Shown here piece after piece: positions 8,406 to 18,987 of a DNA stretch of 64,000 nucleotides. Position numbers and translations under genes: made by a program. Position 1 is the stretch's first letter, and each line of letters starts with the position of its first letter. This DNA is from Leucobacter luti. GTDB lineage: Bacteria > Actinomycetota > Actinomycetes > Actinomycetales > Microbacteriaceae. The stretch lies in assembly GCF_019464495.1 (NCBI RefSeq), contig NZ_CP080492.1, positions 930,001-994,000 on the forward strand. Reading direction: 5' to 3'. A model generated the notes under the pieces. That model was not told the origin of the DNA and made no database searches. It saw only the letters and a list, made by a program, of their open reading frames with translations.

Positions 8406-10103
8406 ATGTCTCTCCCCGGCGCCCGTCCCGTCCGCGCACCGCGCGGCACCGAACTCTCCGCGAAGAGCTGGCAGACCGAGGCTCCGTTGCGGATGCTCAT
8501 GAACAACCTCGACCCCGAGGTCGCTGAGCGCCCTGACGACCTCGTCGTTTACGGTGGTACTGGGCGCGCAGCCCGCAGCTGGGGTGCCTTCGACGCGATC
8601 GTCGACACCCTCCGCGATCTCGAAGACGATGAGACCCTGCTCGTGCAGTCGGGCAAGCCAGTTGGGGTGTTTCGCACGAACCCCTGGGCGCCACGGGTCC
8701 TCATCGCGAACTCAAACCTTGTCGGCGACTGGGCCAACTGGCCGGAGTTTCGCCGCCTCGAGGCCGAAGGCCTCATCATGTACGGCCAGATGACAGCGGG
8801 GTCCTGGATCTACATCGGCACCCAGGGCATCCTGCAGGGTACTTTTGAGACCTTCGCTGCGATCGCGCGCAAGCGCTTCGGCGGCTCGCTGGCGGGCACG
8901 ATCACACTCACCGGTGGGTGCGGCGGGATGGGCGGCGCACAGCCCCTCGCCGTCACTCTGAACGACGGCGCGTGCCTCATCGTCGACGTCGACGAGACGC
9001 GCCTCCAGCGCCGTGTCAGCAAGCGCTACCTTGACGAGGTCGCCACTGACCTCGACGACGCGCTCACAAAGGTGCAGCTCGCGAAAGCCGAGCGCCGGGG
9101 CTGGTCCGTCGGGCTCGTCGGGAACGCTGCCGAAGTGTTCCCTGAGATCCTGCGCCGCCACCGCGCGGGTGAGCTCACGATCGATATCGTCACGGATCAA
9201 ACCAGCGCGCACGACCCGCTCTCATACCTTCCGATCGGCTACGACGTGGCGGATCGCCTCGCACGAGCCGAAGCCGATCCTGAGGGGTTCACGCGCGATG
9301 CACGCGCTGCGATGGCAGCGCAAGTACAGGCCATGGTCGAGTTTCAGGACGCTGGCTCCGAGGTGTTCGACTATGGCAACTCGATCCGAGATGAAGCTCG
9401 ACACGGCGGCTACGAACGCGCATTCGAGTTCCCCGGTTTCGTGCCGGCCTACATTCGACCACTGTTCTGCGAGGGGCTCGGGCCCTTCCGCTGGGCCGCG
9501 CTCTCGGGCGACCCTGAGGACATCCGGGTGACGGACGAAGCGCTCCTGGAGCTGTTCCCCGATGACGCGCACCTGCACCGCTGGATCCGTGCCGCACAAG
9601 AGCGCGTTGAGTTCGAGGGGCTCCCCGCCCGCATCTGTTGGCTAGGGTACGGCGATCGCGCGAAGGCCGCCGTGCGATTCAACGAGCTCGTCGCAGAGGG
9701 CAAGCTGAAGGCGCCGATCGTGATCGGGCGCGACCACCTCGATTCCGGATCCGTTGCATCGCCATACCGCGAGACCGAGGCGATGGCAGACGGATCCGAC
9801 GCGATTGCCGACTGGCCGCTGTTGAACGCACTGACGGCAACGGCGTCGGGCGCCACCTGGGTGTCACTCCACCACGGCGGTGGTGTCGGTATCGGCCGCT
9901 CCATCCACGCCGGCCAGGTTGCCGTTGCCGATGGCACACCGCTCGCAGCAGAAAAGCTCGCGCGGCTCCTCACGAACGACCCGGGAATGGGCGTGATCCG
10001 TCACGTGGATGCCGGCTACCAGCGCGCGGCAGACGTCGCCGACGAGCGCGGCGTGCGAATCCCGATGGCTCCCGTGATTCGTAATACCGACACGGCCTGG
10101 TAA
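8406..10103 (+). CDS. hutU: Urocanate hydratase
   Basis: HutU converts urocanate to 4-imidazolone-5-propionate, step two of histidine breakdown, using tightly bound NAD+ as electrophile. The 565-residue length is normal. The NAD-binding stretch [16 protein letters not shown] lies near residue 178, and the catalytic-site cysteine is in [11 protein letters not shown] near 410. The C-terminal [20 protein letters not shown] is also conserved. AAAGGA at 8393-8398 precedes the ATG. hutI follows 67 nt downstream, and a HutR operator lies upstream. Confidence 0.98.
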   Translation: MSLPGARPVRAPRGTELSAKSWQTEAPLRMLMNNLDPEVAERPDDLVVYGGTGRAARSWGAFDAIVDTLRDLEDDETLLVQSGKPVGVFRTNPWAPRVLIANSNLVGDWANWPEFRRLEAEGLIMYGQMTAGSWIYIGTQGILQGTFETFAAIARKRFGGSLAGTITLTGGCGGMGGAQPLAVTLNDGACLIVDVDETRLQRRVSKRYLDEVATDLDDALTKVQLAKAERRGWSVGLVGNAAEVFPEILRRHRAGELTIDIVTDQTSAHDPLSYLPIGYDVADRLARAEADPEGFTRDARAAMAAQVQAMVEFQDAGSEVFDYGNSIRDEARHGGYERAFEFPGFVPAYIRPLFCEGLGPFRWAALSGDPEDIRVTDEALLELFPDDAHLHRWIRAAQERVEFEGLPARICWLGYGDRAKAAVRFNELVAEGKLKAPIVIGRDHLDSGSVASPYRETEAMADGSDAIADWPLLNALTATASGATWVSLHHGGGVGIGRSIHAGQVAVADGTPLAAEKLARLLTNDPGMGVIRHVDAGYQRAADVADERGVRIPMAPVIRNTDTAW

Positions 10104-10170
10104 TCCGGCACACCAAGGACCAACACTGAGCGGGCTTGCCGACGTCCGCCGCCCTGGGAGAATCGACACT

Positions 10171-11394
10171 ATGACGCACACGCAGCTGATCGACAACATC
10201 GGCGAACTCACGACCAACGATCCGTCGTTGGGCGCCGGAATCGGAGGCAGAATCAGTGGCGCTGCTGTGGTGATCGAGGACAACAGGATCGCCTGGGTGG
10301 GGCCAGCGTCACAGGCTCCAGCGGCAGACGAGCGCTTTGACGCAGCCGGGCGGGCACTCCTGCCCGGCTGGGTCGATTCGCACACGCACCTCGTATTCGC
10401 AGGCGACCGCACTGCAGAGTTCGAGGCGCGCATGGCGGGTGAGTCCTACGCAGCGGGCGGAATCAACGTCACCGTCGCGGCGACGCGAGCTGCCTCTGAC
10501 GAGGCGCTCGCGGCGAATCTCGATCGGCTCGTCACTGAGGCCCGTCGCGGCGGTACGACGACGCTCGAAACCAAGACCGGCTACGGCCTCACTGTCGCTG
10601 ATGAGGTGCGCTCTGCCCAGATTGCCGGCCAGATCGTCGACGCGGTCACGTTCCTCGGCGCGCATGTGGTGCCTGCTGAGGCTGATCCCGTGGACTACCT
10701 CGCACTCGTGACGGGTCCGATGCTCGATGCTGTGGCCCCGTATGTGACCGCCGTGGACGTGTTCTGTGAGGCGGGTGCCTTCGACCGGGCCGCCTCCGCG
10801 CGCGTGCTTGAGGCCGCAGGAGCACGCGGGCTCGCGACTCGAGTGCACGGCAATCAGCTGGGACACGGACCTGGTGTGCAACTCGCAGTGGAACACGGTG
10901 CCCTCAGCGTCGACCACGTGGGGTTCCTCGACGACGCCGATGTTGCCACGCTCGCCGACTCCTGGCGCGGTGGCGGCCACGGTACGGTCGCGACGGTGCT
11001 TCCCGCGTGCGATCTCTCCACGCGGATGCCACTCGCACCGGCCCGGCAGCTCCTGGATGCAGGCGTCACGGTCGCCATTGCGTCGAATGGCAATCCCGGC
11101 ACGTCTTACACGAGCTCAATGGCGTTCTGTGTGGCCACCGCTGTCCTCCAGATGCGGCTCACCATCCAGGAGGCCGTGCATGCAGCAACCCGGGGTGGCG
11201 CGATCGCGCTGGGCATGCACGAGGACGGATGGCTCGATCCGCGGGGAATCGCACAGCCGCGCGTCGGCGTGATCGCCGAGGGCGCCCGCGCAGATCTTCA
11301 CCTGCTCGATGCCCCTGCGGCCACCCACCTCGCCTACCGCCCTGGCATGCCGCTCACCGCGGCTGTGTGGCGAGCAGGGACGCGCATCGTCTAG
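10171..11394 (+). CDS. hutI: Imidazolonepropionase
   Basis: HutI hydrolyses 4-imidazolone-5-propionate to N-formimidoyl-L-glutamate, step three of histidine breakdown. The 407-residue amidohydrolase carries the metal-binding DSHTHLVFAGDR motif near residue 69, a second histidine site at TRVHGNQLGHGPG, and the family motif IASNGNPGTSYTSSM near 310. GGGAGA lies ahead of the ATG. The gene follows hutU as a two-gene operon and converges on hutR with only 27 nt between stops, so there is no room for a strong terminator there. Confidence 0.97.
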   Translation: MTHTQLIDNIGELTTNDPSLGAGIGGRISGAAVVIEDNRIAWVGPASQAPAADERFDAAGRALLPGWVDSHTHLVFAGDRTAEFEARMAGESYAAGGINVTVAATRAASDEALAANLDRLVTEARRGGTTTLETKTGYGLTVADEVRSAQIAGQIVDAVTFLGAHVVPAEADPVDYLALVTGPMLDAVAPYVTAVDVFCEAGAFDRAASARVLEAAGARGLATRVHGNQLGHGPGVQLAVEHGALSVDHVGFLDDADVATLADSWRGGGHGTVATVLPACDLSTRMPLAPARQLLDAGVTVAIASNGNPGTSYTSSMAFCVATAVLQMRLTIQEAVHAATRGGAIALGMHEDGWLDPRGIAQPRVGVIAEGARADLHLLDAPAATHLAYRPGMPLTAAVWRAGTRIV

Positions 11395-11421
11395 TGCCAC
11401 GGGCCTCCACAGCGGTGGCGG

Positions 11422-12207
11422 TCAGTGCGCCGGGCGTCCGTGGATCCGGCTCGAGAGCGATTCAGCGGCCTCGTGGAGCTCAGCCGCGAGGCCGCTGAAC
11501 GCGGCTTCGGTGAGCTCCTCATCGCGGAAGGTCAGCGCAATTGCCGCGACCGGCCAACTGCGGTGGTCGAGCACCGGAACCGCAATCGAGGAGATCCCGA
11601 GGGTCACCGCGCCACGCTCGATGGCATACCCGCGGGTCAGCGTCGCGTCGAGCAGCGAGCGTAGCTTCGAGTAGCGGTCGATCACTGGCTCAGCTGCGGC
11701 GTCGTGGCGCTGCACGAACGCGCCTCGATCCGGGTACAGCGCGCGCACTTGCGCCTTGGGAAGTGCGGCGAGGATCGCCCGCCCGCTCGCGGTGAGATGC
11801 ATTGGGAGCCGCACATCAACGTCGGAGACGAGCGCTGCACCCCCACGGACGCGCTCCTCGATCACGTACAGCACATCTCTGCCGTGCGGCACTGCGAGGT
11901 GCCCGCTCGCCTGCACACGATCAACGAGTCCCGACATCAGCGGCCGTCCGATGCGGGCCAGCGGTTCCTGGCGCGCATACGCCGAGCCCAGTTCCAGCGC
12001 GGCGATCCCTAGCCCGTAGCGCTGCTCATCCGGAAGGTGCATCACGAAGCCGTGCTCCTGCAGTGTCGCGAGCAGGTGGTACACCGTTGATCGGGGAAGG
12101 CCAAGCTGGGTTGCGATCATCGATGCTGGCAGCGGCCCACGCGCCGTGCTGAGATGACGGAGGATCCGCAGCGTGTGATCCGCAGCGGGCACCTTCACGT
12201 CCTTCAT
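11422..12207 (-). CDS. hutR: IclR family regulator of histidine utilisation (HutR)
   Basis: The 261-residue protein has an N-terminal winged helix-turn-helix (about residues 8-65, with STARGPLPASMIATQLGLPR and STVYHLLATLQEHG) and a C-terminal IclR effector domain. It is encoded 57 nt after hutH on the same strand, so hutH and hutR probably form one transcript controlled by the palindrome at 13920. IclR-type HutR of Corynebacterium resistens binds TCTGwwATwCCAGA, and both hut promoters here carry that sequence. The likely inducer is histidine or urocanate (inference). Family is certain; regulon is strongly supported by the operator match. Confidence 0.88.
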   Translation of the reverse strand: MKDVKVPAADHTLRILRHLSTARGPLPASMIATQLGLPRSTVYHLLATLQEHGFVMHLPDEQRYGLGIAALELGSAYARQEPLARIGRPLMSGLVDRVQASGHLAVPHGRDVLYVIEERVRGGAALVSDVDVRLPMHLTASGRAILAALPKAQVRALYPDRGAFVQRHDAAAEPVIDRYSKLRSLLDATLTRGYAIERGAVTLGISSIAVPVLDHRSWPVAAIALTFRDEELTEAAFSGLAAELHEAAESLSSRIHGRPAH

Positions 12208-12264
12208 ACTCGGAAACTCTAGTACCCGAGGGGGTGGACGACAGAGATTCCGTGCGCGAACGAC

Positions 12265-13866
12265 TCAGCGAAGGGGTTCAGCAATCGCTGCCCCCACAGC
12301 TTCGAGTACGGCTCCGGTCTCCACGAACTCATAGGCGGCCGTAATGTCGGGAGAGAGGAAGGCATCAACATCGGGTGCGGCGATCCTGGTGCGGAACAAC
12401 TCGTGCACGGCGGCGGTGGCGGCCCCTGGCCGGCCGGCGTGCGCAGCGATCCGGAAATCGAGGGCGCGAGTGGACGTGAGCAGTTCGATCCCGAGCACTC
12501 GGGTGAGGCCATCAATAGCGCGACGCAGCTTACGCCCCGCGTGCCAACCCATGGAGACGTGATCCTCTTGCATCGCCGACGACGGGATCGAATCCACGCT
12601 GGCGGGCGCGGCGAGCCGCTTCAGCTCTGACACGATCCCGGCCGCCGTGTATTGCGCGATCATGAGGCCAGAATCCAGCCCGGCATCGGCGGCGAGGAAC
12701 GGGGGCAACCCATGATTGCGTGATACGTCCAGGAAGCGGTCCGTGCGGCGCTCAGACATGCTTGCGACATCGGCCACCGCGATGGCCAGGAAATCAAGCA
12801 CGTAGCCGACGGGGGCACCGTGGAAGTTCCCGTTTGATTCAACCCGACCGTCGGGGAGCACGACAGGATTGTCCACTGCTGCACACAGCTCGGCGCCCGC
12901 AACGCGTGAGGCGTGCTCCGCGGTATCGCGCGCCGCTCCGTGCACCTGCGGCGCGCAGCGCAGCGAGTATGCATCCTGCACCCGCGTGAACTCACCCTCA
13001 GTCGGGCGCTGCACGAGGCTTGATCCTGCAAGCACGTTGCGCATATTCATTGCGGCGGCCGCTTGGCCAGGGTGCGGCCGCAGCGCTTGCAAGTCTGCCG
13101 CGAACACGGCGTCGGTGCCGGTCAGCGCTTCGACGCTCGCCGCGGCTGCGACATCCGCCACTTGCAGGAGCGCGGAGAGATCGTGCAGCGCGAGGCAGAG
13201 CATTCCCAGCATTCCATCGGTCCCGTTGATGAGGGCGAGCCCCTCTTTCTCAGCGAGGACGAGCGGTTCGATGCCGGCTGCGGCGAGTGCGGCGGCCGCG
13301 GGGATTGGAGCGGCGTGCGGATCGGTATCCACACGCACCTGCCCCTCTCCCATGAGGGTCAGGGCGCAGTGCGCGAGTGGACTGAGGTCGCCTGAGCACC
13401 CCAACGAACCATACTCGTGCACCACGGGGGCGATATCGGCGTTCAAGATCGCAGCATAGGTCTCGACCACGACCGGGCGCACGCCCGTACGGCCCGTGGC
13501 GAGCGTGTTCAGACGCAAGAGCATCAGTGCGCGCACCACTTCGCGCTCGACTTCGGGGCCGGTGCCTGCCGCATGCGAGCGAATCAGGCTGCGCTGCAGT
13601 TGCTGCCGCTTCTCCGCGGGAATCTGCACTTTCGCGAGCGCCCCGAACCCGGTGGAGACTCCGTAGTGCGGGCGGCTGTCATTGGCGAGTTCATCGATCA
13701 TGGCTCGGCTCGTCGCAACCGCTGCGAGAGCTTCGGGTGCGATCTCTACGCGGGCGCCAGCGCGGGCGACCGCGACGACGTCGGCAACGGTGAGCGGCGC
13801 TGCTCCGAGGATGACCGAGGTGGTGGCGTCCGAATCGCCGACGCGGGCAGGGGTACGAGTTTCCAT
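12265..13866 (-). CDS. hutH: Histidine ammonia-lyase
   Basis: HutH deaminates L-histidine to urocanate and ammonia, the entry step of the pathway. The 533-residue enzyme contains the self-forming MIO cofactor site at residues 157-159 in GSLGCSGDLSPLAH. The triad is Cys-Ser-Gly instead of the common Ala-Ser-Gly, a variant I recall from Streptomyces HutH. Other landmarks are GVSTGFGAL (catalytic Tyr in HYGVSTGFG), NGTDGMLG and MQEDHVSMGWHAGRKL. hutR follows downstream. The divergent hutG starts 124 nt away across a shared HutR operator. Confidence 0.97.
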   Translation of the reverse strand: METRTPARVGDSDATTSVILGAAPLTVADVVAVARAGARVEIAPEALAAVATSRAMIDELANDSRPHYGVSTGFGALAKVQIPAEKRQQLQRSLIRSHAAGTGPEVEREVVRALMLLRLNTLATGRTGVRPVVVETYAAILNADIAPVVHEYGSLGCSGDLSPLAHCALTLMGEGQVRVDTDPHAAPIPAAAALAAAGIEPLVLAEKEGLALINGTDGMLGMLCLALHDLSALLQVADVAAAASVEALTGTDAVFAADLQALRPHPGQAAAAMNMRNVLAGSSLVQRPTEGEFTRVQDAYSLRCAPQVHGAARDTAEHASRVAGAELCAAVDNPVVLPDGRVESNGNFHGAPVGYVLDFLAIAVADVASMSERRTDRFLDVSRNHGLPPFLAADAGLDSGLMIAQYTAAGIVSELKRLAAPASVDSIPSSAMQEDHVSMGWHAGRKLRRAIDGLTRVLGIELLTSTRALDFRIAAHAGRPGAATAAVHELFRTRIAAPDVDAFLSPDITAAYEFVETGAVLEAVGAAIAEPLR

Positions 13867-13919
13867 GCTTCGATTTCAGCGCATCCGCGCCCGGTGCGAT
13901 AGCGCCAACGCCGCTGACC

Positions 13920-13937
13920 TGTCTGGGATACCAGACA
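13920..13937. promoter_or_regulatory. HutR operator between hutH and hutG
   Basis: TGTCTGG-GATA-CCAGACA is a perfect 7-bp inverted repeat with a 4-nt spacer. It shares the core GTCTGGGATWCCAGAC with the site upstream of hutU. It sits in the 124-nt divergent region, so one repressor dimer could control hutH-hutR and hutG-permease together. Confidence 0.85.
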
Positions 13938-13990
13938 ACTCGCCCCAAACTGCCCACCGCGCCACCGCGGCCATTGGTAGCGTCGCAGGC

Positions 13991-14950
13991 ATGAGCACCG
14001 TTGCCCTTTCACAGGATCCCGCCTGGCCTCGAGCCGGCGGGTGGCCAGACTTCCCCGCCGATACGAGCGATCCCGTTGACCTCGCGATCGTCGGCATTCC
14101 GACTTCGGCCACCTCGCTGTCGCCCACAAACGCACACGAGACCCCTGCCGCGATTCGAGCTGCGCTGCGGCGCTACTCCGGTCACGTCGTTGCCGCTGGC
14201 AGGCCAGACACCCGAGGTGCAGAGGCCGAATTCGTGCTCGATGAGGCGCTCAGGATCGTGGACGCTGGCGATGTAGCGGATCCCGACACGGACGCCGGGG
14301 AGCGCACAGCGGCAGCCAGGGTCACCCAACTCGCAGCACGAGCGGCGCTCGTCGTGGCGCTCGGGGGCGACAACGCACTCACGGTCCCAGCCGCGCTCGG
14401 AGTTGCAGGAGCCCGGCTCGCAGACGCCGGGCTCATCACGATCGACGCACACCATGACCTGCGGGACGGCCGCAGCAACGGATCACCGGTGCGGCGCCTG
14501 ATCGAGGCTGGCCTCAACCCGCGCCGGATCGTTCAGATCGGGATCGCGGACTTCGCCAATTCCATGGTCTACCGCGAGCGCGCGCGATCACTCGGGATCA
14601 CCGTGATTCATCGCGACGAGCTCCATGACCGCCCACTCGCCGACGTCGTGGCTGAGGCACTCGCGGTTGCCGGGGCAGGCGGGGGGCCGATCCATGTCGA
14701 CCTCGACGTTGACGTGTGCGACCGCAGTGTCGCACCCGGCTGCCCAGCGTCGATCCCCGGCGGCTTGCAGGCCCATGAGCTCCGTCGGATGACGCGCCTG
14801 CTCGCAGCCGACACGCGCGTGCGCGGCATCGACATTGCAGAGGTCGATGCGACGGCCGATACCGCCGACGCACGCACCGTCAGGCTCGCGGCACTCCTCG
14901 TCCTTGAAGCTGCCGCCGGCCTGGCTCAGCGCCAGCAGCAGGGGCGCTGA
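13991..14950 (+). CDS. hutG: Formimidoylglutamase, arginase/agmatinase fold
   Basis: HutG hydrolyses N-formimidoyl-L-glutamate to L-glutamate and formamide, ending the pathway. The 319-residue ureohydrolase shows the manganese-site motifs DAHHD (residues 152-156) and DLDVDVCD (237-244). The first motif reads GGDN (125-128) where arginases have GGDH, so one usual histidine ligand is asparagine. I recall the same substitution in Streptomyces HutG-like proteins. The frame is open upstream, but the ATG at 13991 fits family starts. Its position next to hutH makes the hut role firm; an agmatinase activity is unlikely. Confidence 0.9.
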   Translation: MSTVALSQDPAWPRAGGWPDFPADTSDPVDLAIVGIPTSATSLSPTNAHETPAAIRAALRRYSGHVVAAGRPDTRGAEAEFVLDEALRIVDAGDVADPDTDAGERTAAARVTQLAARAALVVALGGDNALTVPAALGVAGARLADAGLITIDAHHDLRDGRSNGSPVRRLIEAGLNPRRIVQIGIADFANSMVYRERARSLGITVIHRDELHDRPLADVVAEALAVAGAGGGPIHVDLDVDVCDRSVAPGCPASIPGGLQAHELRRMTRLLAADTRVRGIDIAEVDATADTADARTVRLAALLVLEAAAGLAQRQQQGR

Positions 14951-14990
14951 GCCACGCCACCGACGGCGCCGTGAATTCTTCCCGCCGGGC

Positions 14991-15066
14991 GTGATCCCCC
15001 GCTCGACGCCGACCTTCTCTCCCCCACCCCGTGATTCCCCGCGTGATTCCCCCACTCGATCCCCCG
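14991..15066 (+). repeat. Short GTGATYCCCC direct repeats before the permease
   Basis: GTGATCCCCC (14991-15000), GTGATTCCCC (15031-15040) and GTGATTCCCC (15043-15052) recur in the hutG-permease gap, and GATCCCCCGCT occurs twice (from 14993 and again ending at 15067). The gap is otherwise pyrimidine-rich. No function is evident. Confidence 0.5.
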
Positions 15067-15083
15067 CTGAAGGGACACTCCAT

Positions 15084-16592
15084 ATGGACCCGATGGACAC
15101 CGATCGCGGCCGCGCAGCTTCTGCGCAGCCGGCGCGATCTGCACCGGCAGCTCGGCCAGCGCCTGCCGTAGCTCCCCCACCGAAACCCGGGCTGCAGCGC
15201 GGGCTCACGGCGCGCCATATTCGGTTCATGGCGCTCGGATCCGCGATCGGCACGGGCCTGTTCTACGGCTCAGCCGGGGCGATCCAGGCGGCCGGTCCTG
15301 CAGTGCTGCTCGCATACATGATCGGCGGTGCTGCCGTATTCATGGTGATGCGCGCCCTCGGCGAGATGGCGGTGCGCCATCCCGTTTCGGGCTCGTTCGG
15401 CCAGTACGCGTCGCGCTACCTCGGGCCGTTCGCCGGGTTCCTGACCGGGTGGACATACACCTTCGAGATGTTTGTTGTCGCGCTCGCAGATGTCACGGCG
15501 TTCGGGGTGTACATGGGATTCTGGTTCCCCGACGTAGACCGCTGGGTATGGATTCTCGCGCTCGTGCTCTTCATCGGCGCAATCAATCTCATCAGCGTCA
15601 AGGTGTTTGGCGAGATGGAGTTCTGGTTCGCGCTGATCAAGATCACGGCGATCATTCTGATGATCATCGGTGGGATCGCGATCATCGCGTTTGGCATCGG
15701 AAACCAGAGCGAGGGCGCCGCCGGCCTCAGCAATCTCTTCACACACGGCGGCTTCTTCCCGACCGGAGTACTCGGTTTTCTCGCCTGCTTCACGATCGTG
15801 ATGTTCGCGTTCGGGGGGATCGAAGTAATCGGCATCACCGCTGGCGAGGCACAAAACCCAAAACAGGTGATCCCGCGCGCGATCAATTCTGTTCCGGTGC
15901 GCATTCTGCTGTTCTACGTCCTGACGCTGACGGTGATCATGTCGATCCAGCCGTGGAACACGATCGACGGCTCCGCGAGTCCATTCGTTACGATCTTCGA
16001 CTCACTCGGGCTGACTGGTGCCGCTCACGTGCTGAACGCCGTAGTGATCACTGCAGCAGTGTCCGCGATCAACGCCGATATCTTCGGAGCGGGTCGGATG
16101 CTCCACGGCCTCGCCGAACAAGGACACGCGCCGAAAGCCTTCACGAAGCTCACGCGCACGGGCGTACCGTGGCTCACCGTCGTGACGATGGTGGGAGCGC
16201 TGCTCGTCGGCGTCCTACTCAACGTGTGGTTCCAGGAGCAGATCTTCTTCTTGATCGCCGCTCTTGCAACGTTTGCGACCGTCGTCGTCTGGCTCATGAT
16301 CCTGCTCTCACACATCCGTATGAAGCGCGAGATTGCGCGCGACGGACGGCTCCCGAGCGAGTTCCCTGTCCCCCTGTGGCCAGCGGCGTCCTATGCGGCA
16401 GTCGCGTTCGTGCTGTTCGTGATCGTGATGATCGGCATCGTTGACAGCACGCGGCCAGCCCTCATCGTCGGGGTGATCTGGATCGTCGTGCTCGGCCTCG
16501 CCTACCGCACCTTCGTGCGCGGGCGCGGCAGACAGCCGCATCAGCTCGTGGATGAGACCAGTCCAATCTCAGTGGTGCACCCAGCAGACTAA
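15084..16592 (+). CDS. AAT-family amino acid permease, probably histidine uptake
   Basis: The protein of about 502 residues has a proline/alanine-rich cytoplasmic N-terminus of about 40 residues and twelve predicted transmembrane helices. The signature [20 protein letters not shown] and [19 protein letters not shown] of the AAT branch of the APC superfamily (HutT, ProY, CycA) are present. AAGGGA at 15070-15075 selects the ATG at 15084, although the frame is open upstream. It is 133 nt downstream of hutG on the same strand and so probably HutR-controlled. Histidine as substrate is inferred from location only; proline or other amino acids are possible. Confidence 0.87.
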   Translation: MDPMDTDRGRAASAQPARSAPAARPAPAVAPPPKPGLQRGLTARHIRFMALGSAIGTGLFYGSAGAIQAAGPAVLLAYMIGGAAVFMVMRALGEMAVRHPVSGSFGQYASRYLGPFAGFLTGWTYTFEMFVVALADVTAFGVYMGFWFPDVDRWVWILALVLFIGAINLISVKVFGEMEFWFALIKITAIILMIIGGIAIIAFGIGNQSEGAAGLSNLFTHGGFFPTGVLGFLACFTIVMFAFGGIEVIGITAGEAQNPKQVIPRAINSVPVRILLFYVLTLTVIMSIQPWNTIDGSASPFVTIFDSLGLTGAAHVLNAVVITAAVSAINADIFGAGRMLHGLAEQGHAPKAFTKLTRTGVPWLTVVTMVGALLVGVLLNVWFQEQIFFLIAALATFATVVVWLMILLSHIRMKREIARDGRLPSEFPVPLWPAASYAAVAFVLFVIVMIGIVDSTRPALIVGVIWIVVLGLAYRTFVRGRGRQPHQLVDETSPISVVHPAD

Positions 16593-16596
16593 CCGC

Positions 16597-16629
16597 GGGA
16601 GCGGGTGGCGAATCAGCGCCCCCGCTCCC
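16597..16629. terminator. Hairpin between convergent permease gene and hemL
   Basis: GGGAGCGGG (16597-16605) pairs with CCCGCTCCC (16621-16629) in the short gap between the two stop codons. No clear T tract is present in either direction. Confidence 0.55.
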
Positions 16630-16647
16630 CCGGAATACCGGCGCGCG

Positions 16648-18013
16648 CTACTCTGTCGTGGCTCGCGCAGCAGCAGCGGCAGCGCGCGGAAGCACCGCAG
16701 CGATCCGCTCGAGCGCGGCGTCGTCGTGTGCGGCGGTCACGAACCATGCTTCGAACGCGCTCGGCGGGAGGTTCACGCCCCCGTCGAGCATCGCGTGGAA
16801 GAACGCACGATGCCTGAACACTTCCTGCCGCTTCATGTCCTCATAGGTCCGCGGTGCAGTCGCGAAGTCGCCGAACACGACGCTGAACAGCGTGCCAGCC
16901 CGAGCGAGACGATGCGCGACGCCCGCGTGCGACAGCGACTCAGACACGGTCAGCGCAAGCACATCGGCAGCGTGGCCGAGCCGCGCATAGGCGGCTTCAT
17001 CGGCCAGCCGCAGCGTCGTGAGTCCAGCCGTGACCGCGAGCGGATTCCCCGAGAGGGTCCCCGCCTGGTACACCGGCCCCAGAGGCGCGAGCTGTTCCAT
17101 GAGGTCCTTGCGCCCGCCGAGGGCCGCGAGCGGCAAACCGCCGCCGACCACTTTGCCGAAGGTCACCAGATCCGGGTGCGATGCCGTCGGGCAGTTCCGC
17201 TGCCTGCAGCCCCCAGTATCCCGCCGGGCCGGCCCGGAAGCCGGTCAGCACCTCGTCGAGGATCACGAGTGCGCCGGAACGGTGGGCAAGCTCAATCATG
17301 CCGCGGGTGAAGCCAGGTTCTGGCGGGAGCACTCCCATGTTTGCGGCCGCCGCCTCAGCGATGATTCCTGCAATACGGTCACCGTGTTCCGCGAACGCGG
17401 TTTCCAACGCTGCGAGGTCGTTATAGGGCAGCACCAGCGTCTGCGCTGCCGTCTCGGCGGTAACACCGGCAGAGCCCGGCAGCGCGAGCGTCGCGAGGCC
17501 AGAGCCAGCCTCCGCGAGGAGCCCGTCGGAGTGCCCGTGATAGTGGCCGGCGAACTTGATAATGAGCGGGCGTCCGGTGGCGCCACGGGCGAGCCGAATC
17601 GCGGTCATCGTGGCCTCGGTGCCAGTCGAGACAAGCCGCACGCGCTCGACGAGCGGCACACGTCGCATGATCTCCTCAGCGAGTTCAGCCTCCTCTGGGA
17701 CCGATGCTCCAAAGCCGAGCCCGCGCGCCGCGGCCTCCTGCACCGCGGCGACCACTTCGGGATGCGCGTGCCCGAGCAGCGCGGGTCCCCAGGACACAAC
17801 GAGGTCGACATACTTGTTGCCGTCGACGTCGGTGACATAGGGGCCCGATCCTGCGACGAGGAATCGCGGGGTTCCTCCGACTGAGCCGTATGCACGCACG
17901 GGTGAGTTCACGCCGCCTGGGATGACGCGCGCTGCCCGCGCAGCATACTCGGCGCTGCGTGCTGTCGACCCCGCGGACGCTGCTGCACTCTGGGGTGCTG
18001 TCGCCGCGCTCAT
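16648..18013 (-). pseudogene. hemL: Glutamate-1-semialdehyde 2,1-aminomutase, frameshifted
   Basis: HemL makes 5-aminolevulinate from glutamate-1-semialdehyde with PLP, step two of the C5 haem route begun by HemA. The first frame covers about 285 residues, with [38 protein letters not shown] and [10 protein letters not shown]. The second frame continues with [17 protein letters not shown] (catalytic lysine) to the C-terminus. Frames join at about 17170 where the sequence codes APGSGD instead of APDLVTF; one surplus base in CCCGG explains it. Removing it gives 454 residues, a normal length. The ATG at 18013 overlaps the hemB stop (ATGA). With hemA and all neighbours present, loss would cause haem auxotrophy, so a sequence error is likely. 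Confidence 0.9.
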
Positions 18014-18987
18014 CGCAGCCACCTCGCGACCTCGGTCGCAAAGTAGCTCAGAATGGCATCGGCCCCCGCGCGTTTGATACTCGTGAGGGATTCGAGCACC
18101 GCGCCGCGCCGATCAATCCAGCCGTTGGCTGCAGCAGCCTCGATCATCGCCGCCTCACCGGAGACCTGGTAGGCCCACACGGGCACCGGGCTGAAGGCAG
18201 CCACATCGGACAGTACGTCGAGATAGCTCATCGCTGGCTTGACCATCACCACATCGGCGCCCTCAGCGATATCGAGTTCGGCCTCGCGCGCGCCTTCGCG
18301 GCGGTTCGCGGGATCCTGTTGGTAGCTGCGCCGGTCTCCGCTCAGCTGTGAATCAACTGCCTCGCGGAACGGGCCGTAGAACGCAGACGCGTACTTGGCA
18401 GAGTAGGCGAGCACCCCGGTGCCATGGTGTCCGGCAGCATCGAGCGCATCGCGCACCGCAGCCACCTGGCCGTCCATCATCCCAGAGAGCCCGAGCAGCG
18501 CAGAACCGGCCTCCGCCTGCGCGATCGCGGTGGCGCAATAGCGATCCAGCGTCGCATCGTTGTCCACAGCGCCAGAGGCATCAAGCACCCCACAGTGGCC
18601 GTGATCGGTGAACTCGTCGAGGCACAGGTCGGTCTGCACCACAAGCGCATCCCCCACCTCGCTTGCGACCGCAGCAGTGGCAGCGTTCAAGATCCCGTTC
18701 GGATCATCCGCGGCCGAGCCGCGCGCGTCACGCGTCTCCGGAACACCGAACAGCATGATGCCGCCCAGTCCGGCCTCCGCGGCCTCGACCGCGGCTCGTC
18801 GGACCGAGTCGATTGTGTGCTGCTGAACGCCGGGCATCGCCGTGATTGGACGCGGAGTCACGAGGCCTTCACGCACAAACACGGGCAGGATCAGCTCAGC
18901 CGGGTGAATCCTGGTCTCTGCCACGAGGCGCCGGAGCGCCGGAGTGCGACGCAAGCGCCGGGGCCGAATCGCTGGGGTAAACGTCAT
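18010..18987 (-). CDS. hemB: Porphobilinogen synthase (delta-aminolevulinate dehydratase)
   Basis: HemB condenses two 5-aminolevulinate molecules to porphobilinogen. The 325-residue protein has both Schiff-base lysine motifs, [19 protein letters not shown] (near residue 195) and [14 protein letters not shown] (near 250). The N-terminal [16 protein letters not shown] is standard. The cysteine-bearing segment [17 protein letters not shown] matches the metal site region. The ATG at 18987 overlaps the hemD stop, and the hemB stop overlaps the hemL start, showing tight translational coupling. Confidence 0.97.
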   Translation of the reverse strand: MTFTPAIRPRRLRRTPALRRLVAETRIHPAELILPVFVREGLVTPRPITAMPGVQQHTIDSVRRAAVEAAEAGLGGIMLFGVPETRDARGSAADDPNGILNAATAAVASEVGDALVVQTDLCLDEFTDHGHCGVLDASGAVDNDATLDRYCATAIAQAEAGSALLGLSGMMDGQVAAVRDALDAAGHHGTGVLAYSAKYASAFYGPFREAVDSQLSGDRRSYQQDPANRREGAREAELDIAEGADVVMVKPAMSYLDVLSDVAAFSPVPVWAYQVSGEAAMIEAAAANGWIDRRGAVLESLTSIKRAGADAILSYFATEVARWLR

